Source: Lentisphaerales bacterium (GTDB taxonomy: Bacteria > Verrucomicrobiota > Lentisphaeria > Lentisphaerales > Lentisphaeraceae). Taken from it: a stretch of 64,000 nucleotides of DNA. Location of the stretch: assembly GCA_022446985.1 (NCBI GenBank), contig JAKVBD010000016.1, forward strand, positions 16,431 through 80,430, written 5' to 3'. Position numbers and translations under genes: made by a program. The first letter of the stretch is position 1. The number at the start of each line of letters is the position of its first letter. Positions 16,180 through 25,200 of this stretch are shown one piece after another. Under the pieces are notes generated by a model. That model saw only the letters and a list, made by a program, of their open reading frames with translations. It made no database searches and was not told the origin of the DNA.

Positions 16180-17232
16180 TTACTGAGTGACAGAGCTTTT
16201 AGTTTTGGAATGTTTTTGTGCTGCTACTTTGGCTGGAGTATTTCTAAAAATAATTCGATCTTCGACAATCTCGACAGGAATAGTCTTAATTTTCGATTTC
16301 TTCTCATCCAGTTCAACAATTGTCAAAGCAACTTTGCTCTTATCGGAATACCGAATGAGGTCGAGCAGCTCTTTTGTAGTTTTGACCGGAGTATCATTAA
16401 CAGCAACGATCATGTCCCACTTATTAAGCCCAGCTTGCTTGGCCACACTTTCACTTTTGATATCTGATACAACCAAACCTTCTTTGTAACCATTATAGCG
16501 TTTAATTGTGCCAGAATCATGAGCTTCTAAAGGAAGAACTTTGAAGTCTAGGTTGCGGCTTTTAGCGCTTTTTCTATTGGCAATGACATCTTTAAATTTA
16601 TGAACAGGGGCCATGAAAGCAATTCCAGAAGGTGAATCTCCGACGAGTAATGTTCCACTTTGAACGCCGATGAATTCACCATTTTGGTTTACCCAGGGAC
16701 CACCTGAAGTGCCACCTTGAACAGTTGCTGAAACATGAACGATTTCTATGTAGTGATTGTGGTGCTCTCCATAGTACTCGTAAAAGAGATCGTTACGGGC
16801 AATAGTGCCGCTTTGGACGACACCGCGACGATAGATAGGTGAGCCATACTGGTAAACTTTATCTGGAGTTTTAGGAATAGTTTTTGCCGGAGGCAGGAAA
16901 TCAATGCTTTGGCCTTTGGTATTTACTTTGAGTAGTATAACATCGTGACCTTTGTCAATAGCTTGAAGTTTGGCATGCATACGACCATAGATCGGCGAAA
17001 TAACTTCCAATTTGTCGTCTCTAAATTTTATACAATGTGCAGCTGAGACAGCTAAGCCGTCGGCAGATATAAAAGCAGCACTACCATTTTCTTTACCATT
17101 AACGAGAAGAACTAGAGACGAACGGTGCATTTTTTCATAAAGAGTGTCTTTGGCCAGTGGAGCAGATGAGTGCCATACGCCATTGCAACCAACCAGAAGT
17201 ATCATTGAAAATAATGTCAAAATTCGAATCAA
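16180..17232 (-). CDS. Trypsin-like serine protease lipoprotein with PDZ domain
   Basis: A 350-residue HtrA/DegP-like envelope protease. The lipobox LLVGC (Cys 16) follows a short hydrophobic stretch, so it is probably membrane-anchored. The catalytic triad is visible as H66 (SAAHC), D97 (GHDVILLKV) and S176 (GGTSGGPW). A PDZ domain at about 235-330 contains GLVVSDIKSESVAKQAGLNKWDMIVAVND. The start is TTG 17232 with GGAG about 7 bases upstream; the next ATG would destroy the signal peptide. It is the last gene of the T6SS array, 101 bases after the EF-hand-like protein. A role in processing envelope or T6SS components is inference. Confidence 0.88.
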   Translation of the reverse strand: MIRILTLFSMILLVGCNGVWHSSAPLAKDTLYEKMHRSSLVLLVNGKENGSAAFISADGLAVSAAHCIKFRDDKLEVISPIYGRMHAKLQAIDKGHDVILLKVNTKGQSIDFLPPAKTIPKTPDKVYQYGSPIYRRGVVQSGTIARNDLFYEYYGEHHNHYIEIVHVSATVQGGTSGGPWVNQNGEFIGVQSGTLLVGDSPSGIAFMAPVHKFKDVIANRKSAKSRNLDFKVLPLEAHDSGTIKRYNGYKEGLVVSDIKSESVAKQAGLNKWDMIVAVNDTPVKTTKELLDLIRYSDKSKVALTIVELDEKKSKIKTIPVEIVEDRIIFRNTPAKVAAQKHSKTKSSVTQ

Positions 17233-17333
17233 AAGTTTTCTCCAGTCTTTCTACTATAGTGGATGTAAGATATTTCAAAGCAGTGGAAGTTACAAATATT
17301 TCTTTGGAAAGAAGCACATTCTGGCAGAATAAA

Positions 17334-19403
17334 CTATTTCTTTAAGCGGTATTTAAAGCGACTGGAAAAGTTTTTTAGAAGGTCGCGTTTTTTACGAAAT
17401 ACTCTTCCTGGAGAATCCGGCCTTGGAGCCAGAATTTTTGCGAGTTTAGATGTTAAACGCATATGAGCATTTATCGCCCATCCTGAGGCTTCAAGAATTG
17501 AGCTTATATTGCGGCGGTACAGCTTTATGACTGCGACTATAACAACTGGAAGCAAAATAGCCAATAGGCCAATACTAAAAGCAGCTGCGCGTTGTTCCCA
17601 CTGCATAGATGTGAAGGTACTTGAAATATAAGCAAAAGATGAGCCTAATGCTGCAAATGTGACTGATCCGGTGAGCATTAAGTCGCGGGCAGTAGCAGAA
17701 GATTGAACTTTAGTCTCGACTTTCTTTTCAGGAATCTTAGTGATGTTTTTCTGTATATTCTGACCGGCAGTGCCTATTTGCTTTTCGAGTTGTTTTTCGG
17801 TGCTGCTACTTATTTTATCGACGGCATCTATTAGTAACTGTGAAAGTTTTTTAAAGGGAGCGGTAACGGCTTCAGTTAAGCTCACCGGGTTATTGAGGAT
17901 TTTAATAACTTTTGCATCCCACTCTTTACCCTTTAGATCAAATAAAACACCTCTTTTGTGGACTCCAAGAAGGCCAAGTCGTCTGGAAGTAACAGGGGTA
18001 CAGATATAGAATTTTTGATCAGTTTTAGAGCCGGTTACTTCGAGGTACATGATATAAATACCTGATCGGGAGGCAAGTTTACTGTGTGTTTCTACATTCT
18101 CTACGCGAATGTTGAAGTTGAAGATGCGACCATCAATGATGAGGTGACCGGCTTCAAACATAGCTCTCTGATCAGGATCATAGAGATTGGGAAAGCTGAC
18201 GAAGTTATTGCAGAAGTCGAGAATCTCCTGTTGGAGAATGACAATTTCTTCCAATTTATGGCGGGCTTTCAGCTTTTCGCCAAGAGCTTTGTCTTCAGCT
18301 ATGAGGTCTTCCAGTTTATCCGGAAGGGAGCTCTTTAAGTAATCGCGGAGCTTAGAATCATCGATTGATTTGACTTCGATGCCCTTTTGTGAAGCGAGCC
18401 ATTCTTCGTATGGTTTAAAAATATCACAAACTTTGAGCCAATCGCATTCAAGTAAACTGTTAACAGGTCGAGCTAGAAATTCATCGAGAACTTTTTCTCT
18501 GAGGGAAAGTAAGTCCTCTTCATAAACAGGGTTGATCTCACCATCGAGCTTGAGTTGCTGTATGACATTTAGAGGAGCAAGAGGAGCCTGCTTCAAGTAG
18601 TCTGTTGCGGTTTCAGTCGTAGAGCATTCTTCAAGTTTACAGGTTTTGTCGGTTAGTTGCCTGTCGAGTATTTTGTTATAACGTTTGAGGCTACAGAGTT
18701 TAAAGTATTCTTCTATTTTTGGTTGTAGTTTTTTGAAAATGGCATAGGCATCTGCTGTTTTTTCATGTAAAGGAAGAGTGTCAGGATTATAAGATTTTGA
18801 ATCTTTCCAGTTGATGTAGTCCTGAGAGCATTTCAGGAATTGCTGCAGTTTGTCAGAACCAACTCCTTCTACACCGGCTATATCGTCGACACTGCCTAAG
18901 CAGGTGATAATATCTTTGACAAAGGTTCTCATCTCAAGATCCTCAATATGATCTTGAGGGATGATGCCATCGCCGTTTGAAAGACCATTTTTGAGGATTT
19001 CGTTGTCGTTGCGTATATCTGTTAAAGTCAGTTCTGAATCTTCACTTTTATTCAGATTACTAAGGATTTCTTTAACAGAAGCTCGCAGCTTGAGAGCTTC
19101 AGGTGTATCAGCAAAATCAGCAATAGAAATAGCCGAACTGCGCTGATTCAGACGCTCATGGTTTTTGAGAGAATCCAGTAGTAATAGAACTGCTTCGCGG
19201 ACATCGCAACTGAGAATTCTACCACTGTTGTTTTTGTCGAGAATTTTTATGAAAGCATCGGAGCAATTAAGACTGAATGCCGGGGCACTGGTTGCCATCC
19301 AGAAGACCTCATCCATCAAGCGGAGAGCTTCCAGGTCAGCAGCGGATTTTATCTCGAGTTGATAGGAACCGCCATAGTTAACCAGTGCAAATTTATTACT
19401 CAT
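17334..19403 (-). CDS. Large membrane protein with EF-hand-like motifs, unknown
   Basis: A 689-residue protein I do not recognise as a named family. The N-terminal region has two EF-hand-like loops (DKNNSGRILSCDVREAV near residue 55 and NGDGIIPQDHI near 142). The middle is long, charged and helical, followed by a domain near 400-510 rich in beta strands (FEAGHLIIDGRIFNFNIRVENV). Two membrane segments lie near the end (LMLTGSVTFAALGSSFAYISS and FSIGLLAILLPVVIVAVIKLY), followed by a very basic tail. It lies in the T6SS array after the zinc-knuckle gene with a 131-base gap. It may be an inner-membrane accessory of the secretion system; this is inferred from position only. Confidence 0.8.
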   Translation of the reverse strand: MSNKFALVNYGGSYQLEIKSAADLEALRLMDEVFWMATSAPAFSLNCSDAFIKILDKNNSGRILSCDVREAVLLLLDSLKNHERLNQRSSAISIADFADTPEALKLRASVKEILSNLNKSEDSELTLTDIRNDNEILKNGLSNGDGIIPQDHIEDLEMRTFVKDIITCLGSVDDIAGVEGVGSDKLQQFLKCSQDYINWKDSKSYNPDTLPLHEKTADAYAIFKKLQPKIEEYFKLCSLKRYNKILDRQLTDKTCKLEECSTTETATDYLKQAPLAPLNVIQQLKLDGEINPVYEEDLLSLREKVLDEFLARPVNSLLECDWLKVCDIFKPYEEWLASQKGIEVKSIDDSKLRDYLKSSLPDKLEDLIAEDKALGEKLKARHKLEEIVILQQEILDFCNNFVSFPNLYDPDQRAMFEAGHLIIDGRIFNFNIRVENVETHSKLASRSGIYIMYLEVTGSKTDQKFYICTPVTSRRLGLLGVHKRGVLFDLKGKEWDAKVIKILNNPVSLTEAVTAPFKKLSQLLIDAVDKISSSTEKQLEKQIGTAGQNIQKNITKIPEKKVETKVQSSATARDLMLTGSVTFAALGSSFAYISSTFTSMQWEQRAAAFSIGLLAILLPVVIVAVIKLYRRNISSILEASGWAINAHMRLTSKLAKILAPRPDSPGRVFRKKRDLLKNFSSRFKYRLKK

Positions 19404-19534
19404 AGTTCATCCTTAGTCGATCTATATTACCAGAGAAAATAATTTCCTCAATGACTGTAAAGTCCAGTAATGCAAAAGATGGTAAAATTGGTGCAAGAAT
19501 TACGCTATTGTAATCAAAAGCAGTTAAGAATAGG

Positions 19535-20092
19535 TTAATTCTCTTCTGACTTTATTTTGTAGAAGCACTCTGGGCAATAGAGTTGGTCATCAATTTTCTT
19601 TGCAGCCCTGACAAAAATGGGTCGATTACAAGCGACACATACAGATTCATCTGGAGCAGCTTGAAGGACGCGACCATTTAAATCGCGGCGGCGAGTATCC
19701 GGTTCGTCCTCTTCTTTCGGCTCCTCTTCTTCGATGACAACAGGCTGGAGTTTGAAGGCCATGTTATCTTCACAGTTTTGGCAAAGTTGCCAAACTCCCA
19801 GGAATTTTGGAGTGTCAGCGGGAATTTTACAGTCACACATTTGACATTTAATTTCTGCTGCAGAAGGAGCTTCTTCTTTTTTACTGCTGGCAGCTGCTAA
19901 AAATTCTTCTGCTGCAAATGAGGCTTTAATTGGTTCTGGCTGTGGTTCTTCCTTTTTTACAGCTTGTTTATTCATCATGTCATCAAAGCATGATAAACAG
20001 AACTTCCAGTCAGCAACCATGCGGAATTCATCTCCTGAAATTGGAGTTTGGCATTTTTTACATATGTTGTCGGCTGTCATAGTGGGCTCCAA
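19535..20092 (-). CDS. Protein with three LIM-like CxxC zinc knuckles
   Basis: A 185-residue cytoplasmic protein with three similar modules, each with two CxxC pairs: CKKCQTP..W.FCLSCFDDM (about residues 11-40), CQMCDCKIP..WQLCQNCEDNM (about 84-112) and CVACNRPI..QLYCPECFYKI (about 148-180). The spacing resembles LIM or zinc-ribbon knuckles, so each probably binds one zinc. Linkers are acidic and Pro/Glu-rich. It lies 9 bases after the ANL-like gene in the T6SS array. A scaffold role is possible, but nothing in the sequence gives a reaction. Confidence 0.82.
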   Translation of the reverse strand: MEPTMTADNICKKCQTPISGDEFRMVADWKFCLSCFDDMMNKQAVKKEEPQPEPIKASFAAEEFLAAASSKKEEAPSAAEIKCQMCDCKIPADTPKFLGVWQLCQNCEDNMAFKLQPVVIEEEEPKEEDEPDTRRRDLNGRVLQAAPDESVCVACNRPIFVRAAKKIDDQLYCPECFYKIKSEEN

Positions 20093-20101
20093 TTTTAGTG
20101 A

Positions 20102-21793
20102 TTAAAGTTCGTTTATAAGTCTTTTTAAATTTGTAGTTTCCTGGAAAAAGTGCAGTTGTTTTTTCTTCTGCAAAATGCCCATTTGGAACTGACGGATACA
20201 GTTTCTTCTGTCAATTTCGTCGCCGTCCATTGGCGGTAGAAAAGGGAAGTACTCTATATGGTCAATTGAGTAGATTTCACCCAGAGCTTCTTTTACCTTA
20301 AAAGGAATGTCTCGTTCCAGTTGATTGCCGTTAGGTAATGGACCGATATGAGGTGCAAATATAAGCAGAGCACGTGATGGGAAACCTTTCCAGCTGTCAT
20401 TTATTTCAAATAAAATAGCCTGGCAGTTCGGAGCCTGTTGATTCACAATAGGCATAATTTCATCTAACGATAGGTAAATAGAGTCGAGAGACCTTGGGTG
20501 ATTGCCGGAAAACATCCACTTTTTATTTTGTTTGTGAAGCATGACAGATGGTGGTCTGGCGGTAGATAATCTTTCATCTGTCTGAACTAACATTGAAAGA
20601 GCACTGTTGCTAGTGATACCATTCAGGACAATATGTTCACTTGCGAAAGGTATTCCAGGAACCGGAAAAACTTGTAAAGGGATGAGTTTGTTGCCTTTTT
20701 CTGAGTAAATGAGAGCTCCTCCGTCAGCGGCACTGAGAAAGAGGTTACCGCAAAAGCGTTCGTCATCTTGCTGAAGTACGAAAAATTCCTGCCAAATACC
20801 TGTATGCTGGTGCTCTCTTGAATTGTAGTACCAGAAACGATTGTTTTTCAGCACAAACTCTTTTTCTAAAAGCAGGTCTCTAAGCTCTCGGCTAACAGCC
20901 AGTGTTGAAGTATCCAGAGCGTCAAACTCCTCATGGCTATTAAAAAATGTTTCAAGATCTATATGAACGTAGGTGGCGCCATTTATTAGGGTCGCTAAAA
21001 GTTGAACAGGTTCGGTCATTAATGGTTTGAAACCTGGCGCTGCAAATGTTTTCCCTGGACCAAGGTCCATAAATAGGTGACCATCACGCAAGGTTTGTAA
21101 AAACAAGAACTCACTTTTTATAGGCAGAGGCGCGATGTTATCGAGATTTATAGGGTCAAAAAGGGAAATCGCTGCTTTTTCTGGAGAGTAGCCATTTGAG
21201 ATGAGGTCGGCGGCGAGGCCGACAGCATTGTGTGGCGTCATGATTTTATCTAAAAAGTCATGTAAAAAATGTTTCTGATCGCTCGAACAAAGGATGTAGT
21301 CGACTTCGAGTTCAGATAAGCGGTTGTGAATATAATCTGGAGCCTCTGGCAGTAACCAGGTTATGGATAAGCCCATTTTGAAGGCAGCCATAAGATAGAC
21401 AATGAATTCAGCTCCAAATGGCAGGACTATACAGACTGAATGTTCTTCAGTTAAACCCTGATGTTCCCAATTTGCAGCTAAATCAGAACTCTTTTTAGCG
21501 AGGTCAACATAAGTGAGTTCAGACCAACCTTGTAGGCCTTCAAAAGATCTAAAAGCTACAGCTTCACTATCTGTACAATGACGAATGACTGCATCGTGAA
21601 AAAAGTCGTAACTCTGCCAAAGATGACTTTTGAATAAACGATTTTGCTTGTGTTCATCCCAGTAGGGAGTCCAAAACTCCCGATGTTTATTCCAACTTTT
21701 CTCTAAGACTTTAAGGTGTTCTTTGCTGACAGCCTTGTCTGTTCTAAAGAAGCGTTGGAAGAAGTCGTGATAAGACAAGCTGGTGTCATTCAT
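20102..21793 (-). CDS. Degenerate adenylate-forming (ANL) enzyme homologue
   Basis: A 563-residue relative of acyl/acetyl-CoA synthetases. The N-terminal half is recognisable: REFWTPYWDEH, FRSFEGLQGWSELTYVDLAKKSSDLA, SVCIVLPFGAEFIVYLMAAFKMG and LSELEVDYILCSSDQ. The catalytic motifs are gone: where the Ser/Thr/Gly-rich TSGTTGxPK loop should be the protein reads TLRDGHLFMDLGPGK, and the C-terminal RxxSGKIDRR-like segment reads MDGDEIDRRN without the lysine. It is therefore probably non-catalytic or altered. It sits between tssJ and the zinc-knuckle gene in the T6SS array. Canonical T6SS cores have no such component, so it may be a repurposed structural or carrier-binding protein. Confidence 0.78.
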   Translation of the reverse strand: MNDTSLSYHDFFQRFFRTDKAVSKEHLKVLEKSWNKHREFWTPYWDEHKQNRLFKSHLWQSYDFFHDAVIRHCTDSEAVAFRSFEGLQGWSELTYVDLAKKSSDLAANWEHQGLTEEHSVCIVLPFGAEFIVYLMAAFKMGLSITWLLPEAPDYIHNRLSELEVDYILCSSDQKHFLHDFLDKIMTPHNAVGLAADLISNGYSPEKAAISLFDPINLDNIAPLPIKSEFLFLQTLRDGHLFMDLGPGKTFAAPGFKPLMTEPVQLLATLINGATYVHIDLETFFNSHEEFDALDTSTLAVSRELRDLLLEKEFVLKNNRFWYYNSREHQHTGIWQEFFVLQQDDERFCGNLFLSAADGGALIYSEKGNKLIPLQVFPVPGIPFASEHIVLNGITSNSALSMLVQTDERLSTARPPSVMLHKQNKKWMFSGNHPRSLDSIYLSLDEIMPIVNQQAPNCQAILFEINDSWKGFPSRALLIFAPHIGPLPNGNQLERDIPFKVKEALGEIYSIDHIEYFPFLPPMDGDEIDRRNCIRQFQMGILQKKKQLHFFQETTNLKRLINEL

Positions 21794-21820
21794 GCAAAAA
21801 TTTCCAAGATATCTTGTTAC

Positions 21821-22282
21821 TTACTCGACTAGCTGAATTTGGTGGTCACCTAATTCAATATAGTGTGAGTCTTTTTCTGGGTTGAAAGGAATGTAAGTAT
21901 TCCAGAATTTTCCTGGGTTAGAGAAAAAGCAATATACGGCGATGTCTTTGCGTTTATCATCAAAAGTCAGTTGTAGTGATTTACCAGGAATGATTGCTTT
22001 TTGAACAAGTACAGAAGAGTCCGGGGGATCAGCGAAGACCCGCTTACTTACGTCGTCGTACTTTTCTGAAACAAAAGCCTTACGAGTGACGTTTCTTACC
22101 AGGATGTACATCAAACGTCCACTATTTGTGTCGTCTCTGGATGTAATGGTCATATTCACAATGTGAGTACTTGGAATCTCTTCTTCTCCAAAGCCAAGCC
22201 ATGAACAGCCGGAAGAAATAAAGGCTAAAACAAGTAGTAAACTTAAACGAATAAGGTTTTTCATAATTTTAAATGTTTTCAT
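21821..22282 (-). CDS. tssJ: TssJ-like outer-membrane lipoprotein
   Basis: A 153-residue lipoprotein with signal peptide and lipobox ISSGC. The mature part is a small beta sandwich: THIVNMTITSRDDTNSGR, LMYILVRNV and KSLQLTFDDKRKDIAVYCFF. TssJ anchors the T6SS membrane complex to the outer membrane through the periplasmic end of TssM. Sequence similarity to TssJ is weak and the call rests on size, lipobox, fold pattern and its place 17 bases after tssM. Met 7 is an alternative start. Confidence 0.7.
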   Translation of the reverse strand: MKTFKIMKNLIRLSLLLVLAFISSGCSWLGFGEEEIPSTHIVNMTITSRDDTNSGRLMYILVRNVTRKAFVSEKYDDVSKRVFADPPDSSVLVQKAIIPGKSLQLTFDDKRKDIAVYCFFSNPGKFWNTYIPFNPEKDSHYIELGDHQIQLVE

Positions 22283-22299
22283 TACTTTAGTAGTTTGGA

Positions 22300-25200
22300 T
22301 TAAAAGCTTGAACCGGCTTTTTCTTCATTAAGCTTTGGAAGAGCTAAAGGATCCTTTTCTTCCGTAGTACCGAAGATTTCCTTTATTTGATCAGGCGTAT
22401 GATATGGAGAGGCTCCTTTTGCCGCATCGTCAACATTTCCGTGAGTCTTCTTATTCCAGGTAGGAACATGCATCTTACGAAGATCAATGTTGATTTTATT
22501 TTGGACACTCCATGAAAGACTTAGGTTAAAGATATCCATCAAGGACTTATCGAAACGGAAGCGAACAGGCATTTTGTTCATAGGGCCGTTGGCTGTAAGT
22601 TGCGCGTATCCTTCGTGATCAACAGTTTGCATAGCAGTGTCGATATCGACATTCCAAACCCAAGAGGAGTCACTGACTTCATTTCCTTGTGAAAGCAGGT
22701 GAAGTAAGCCCCAGTCTTTTTCACCGGTGTTGAGTGCCGAGAATACAGAAGTTTCTTCATCTAAGGTAGAGAATTGGATACCAATACGGGCAACATGAGG
22801 GCGCCACCAGTCAACTTTTATATCTTGCCACTGAGGGCGCTGATTGAAGGCCATAACTGATGAGTCACCAGCATTCATGTAAGCAAGAACCGGCAGACTG
22901 TCAAAGATGTGGTAAACAACTCCTGCATCAGGTAGAAGTCCGGCGTTTACTTTCATCACGATTGGTTTGTTTTGACCTTTCTGGTTCCAAAGAGTCGTGT
23001 TAAGTTTTTGCAGTCTGTTTAAGGTAGGAAGCATAGAGGGAGGAAGTTGAACGATACTTGTTACAGATGTTTTTTGCCATTTGTTATTATAAAGAGCAGC
23101 AGTTGCGCCAAGCATAGACTCGAAGTATCTCCAGAAACCACCTTCGATACCAAGAAGTGAAGTTACTTCATCTGGACTGATTGACTTATGAGCAGCTTTG
23201 TCGAATGGGAAATGTTGACTCATAGGAACAAGAACCTTTTGCAGAAGAAGATCCCAATTAGCTGAAACTTGTCTTTCAAGTTCGGTTGCACCTAGACGGT
23301 AGGCACTGACTGCCGGAGCATAAAATGGCGCACGAAGGGCCCGCTCATTTGGCATGTTCACTGCATCCAACCATTGTTTTATACGCAAGTAGTAAGAGCT
23401 GCTTTGTCCCTCGAAGATATTCAGAGTCATTTTCCCCATGGGAGATAGTTGCTTCCCTAGCTGAGGAATACCATTGTCTCCGGTAACTTGTTTTTGTGGG
23501 GTTTGATTTTCTGGAGGTAACTGTGAGTTATCAGCATTATTTATAAATTCGCCATTTAGCTCTTTTTGCATCATCTCCAAAATGCCATAGTATGCTTGAA
23601 GTTCAGGAAGTTCGCCTTCTTCCTCACGCATAATAGCTTTGATGTACTTAAATTTACCAAGCTGATCAGCAATTGGCTGATAAATGCTGTCTTTAAGTTC
23701 AATTGTAGTATTTGTGTAAAGCTTTTTAAGGAATACACCAAATGTAGAACTGCTCTTTTGCATTTGCTGAAGAATGAATTTTAGATCGGCTTCAGATGTA
23801 GCCTTTACGTTCAATGCAGATGCAAAGCGGGTCATAGAGTCGCTGTATTTTTCAGCATAATCGTGAATAGCATTTTTGACCAGGTTTTTGAGAATACGCT
23901 TGGTGCTTGGTCTCAACTTATAATGTTCTATCTTTTCTTTATCGTCTTTCTTAATATTTACCAGGTTTTGGTCTTCAAGAGCCTTTTCGAATTTCAGGTA
24001 TTCTTCAATGGCAGGTTTTACAGTGTACTCAAAAGCTTCTTTGGTGAATTGACCAGGAATAAAGCTTTTGCCTGAGAAAAGGAATGATCCATTACTGATT
24101 TGAGTTAGCTCGATGCTTTCATAATTATCATGATCATTTTCATTGTCGAAGAAGATCTTGTAGCCGTGATTTCCTCTGGCTTTTGCGTAGGCTTCAATCA
24201 TGAGTTGCAGCTTACTGTGGACAATCATTTGGTTCCACTTATTCAGGTCAAAGGTGCACTCGTGGTTGTCTAATTCAAAAGTAAGAACGTTGATCTTATG
24301 TTGATCTTTATACCTATGTAGAGTCACCATGAACTCAGGGAAAGTCATCTGACTAACATCTTTGAAATGTAGGTCTGTATTTTGGATCTCTTCCAGGAAT
24401 AGTACGTAGTCAGGTTGGTTAAGTTCTTCTCTTTCAATGACGTCTAGAACCCATTCTCTTGGTAGGGAAGGAAGGTAGTCGCCTTTTTCAAGTTCTTTGT
24501 TTAGTTTCTTTTCGACGGCGTCAGCCTGTTTGCTACGGGCAGCTAGAATTTTTTTCTGCTCCATATAAATTTCATTTAAATCGAGCCACTCTTTACGTTC
24601 ATCAAGATTGTCCTTGAAGATTGTCAGATCTTTATCCAGTTTTCTGAATCTGTGTAAGTCACTTTTTGTGATGTAGTCGTGCTCTTCTGTATACTTGTTA
24701 AGTATTTCATAGAATTCGACGACGATGTCTGTACCTGAGCTTTCTTTACCCTTACTGAGAACTTTTTTGTCTTCCAGAATGATGTTGTTGAACCATGGTT
24801 CATATACTTCATTTAGATAATCTTTAAATCTGTAGTTATAAGTTTCAGTATTTGGATTTAAGAATTTTTCTTTGCGGAACATGTAGTCACTGAGAACGGC
24901 ATAGTGAGCTTCCTGGTCCAGATCAAGAATCTCCACCCAGCGAGATATATTATTGCGTATCTCGTTATAAAGCAGATTACCTTTATAGTTTGAAAGTGAG
25001 GTTTGCTTTATCTCTTTGCCTTGGAATGGAAGGTCTTCTACTCTATTTTTATGCGCATACAGGGCAAAAAGGGCATAGATTTCTTCGAGAACCTTACCTT
25101 CAGAGTGATTTATTTCATCCAGCAAAGGCTTTAGAACTTTAGTGCGGTAGATTTTTACGCGCTGCTTTCTTTCATACTCTACCCAAGTTTTTTGTTTGTC

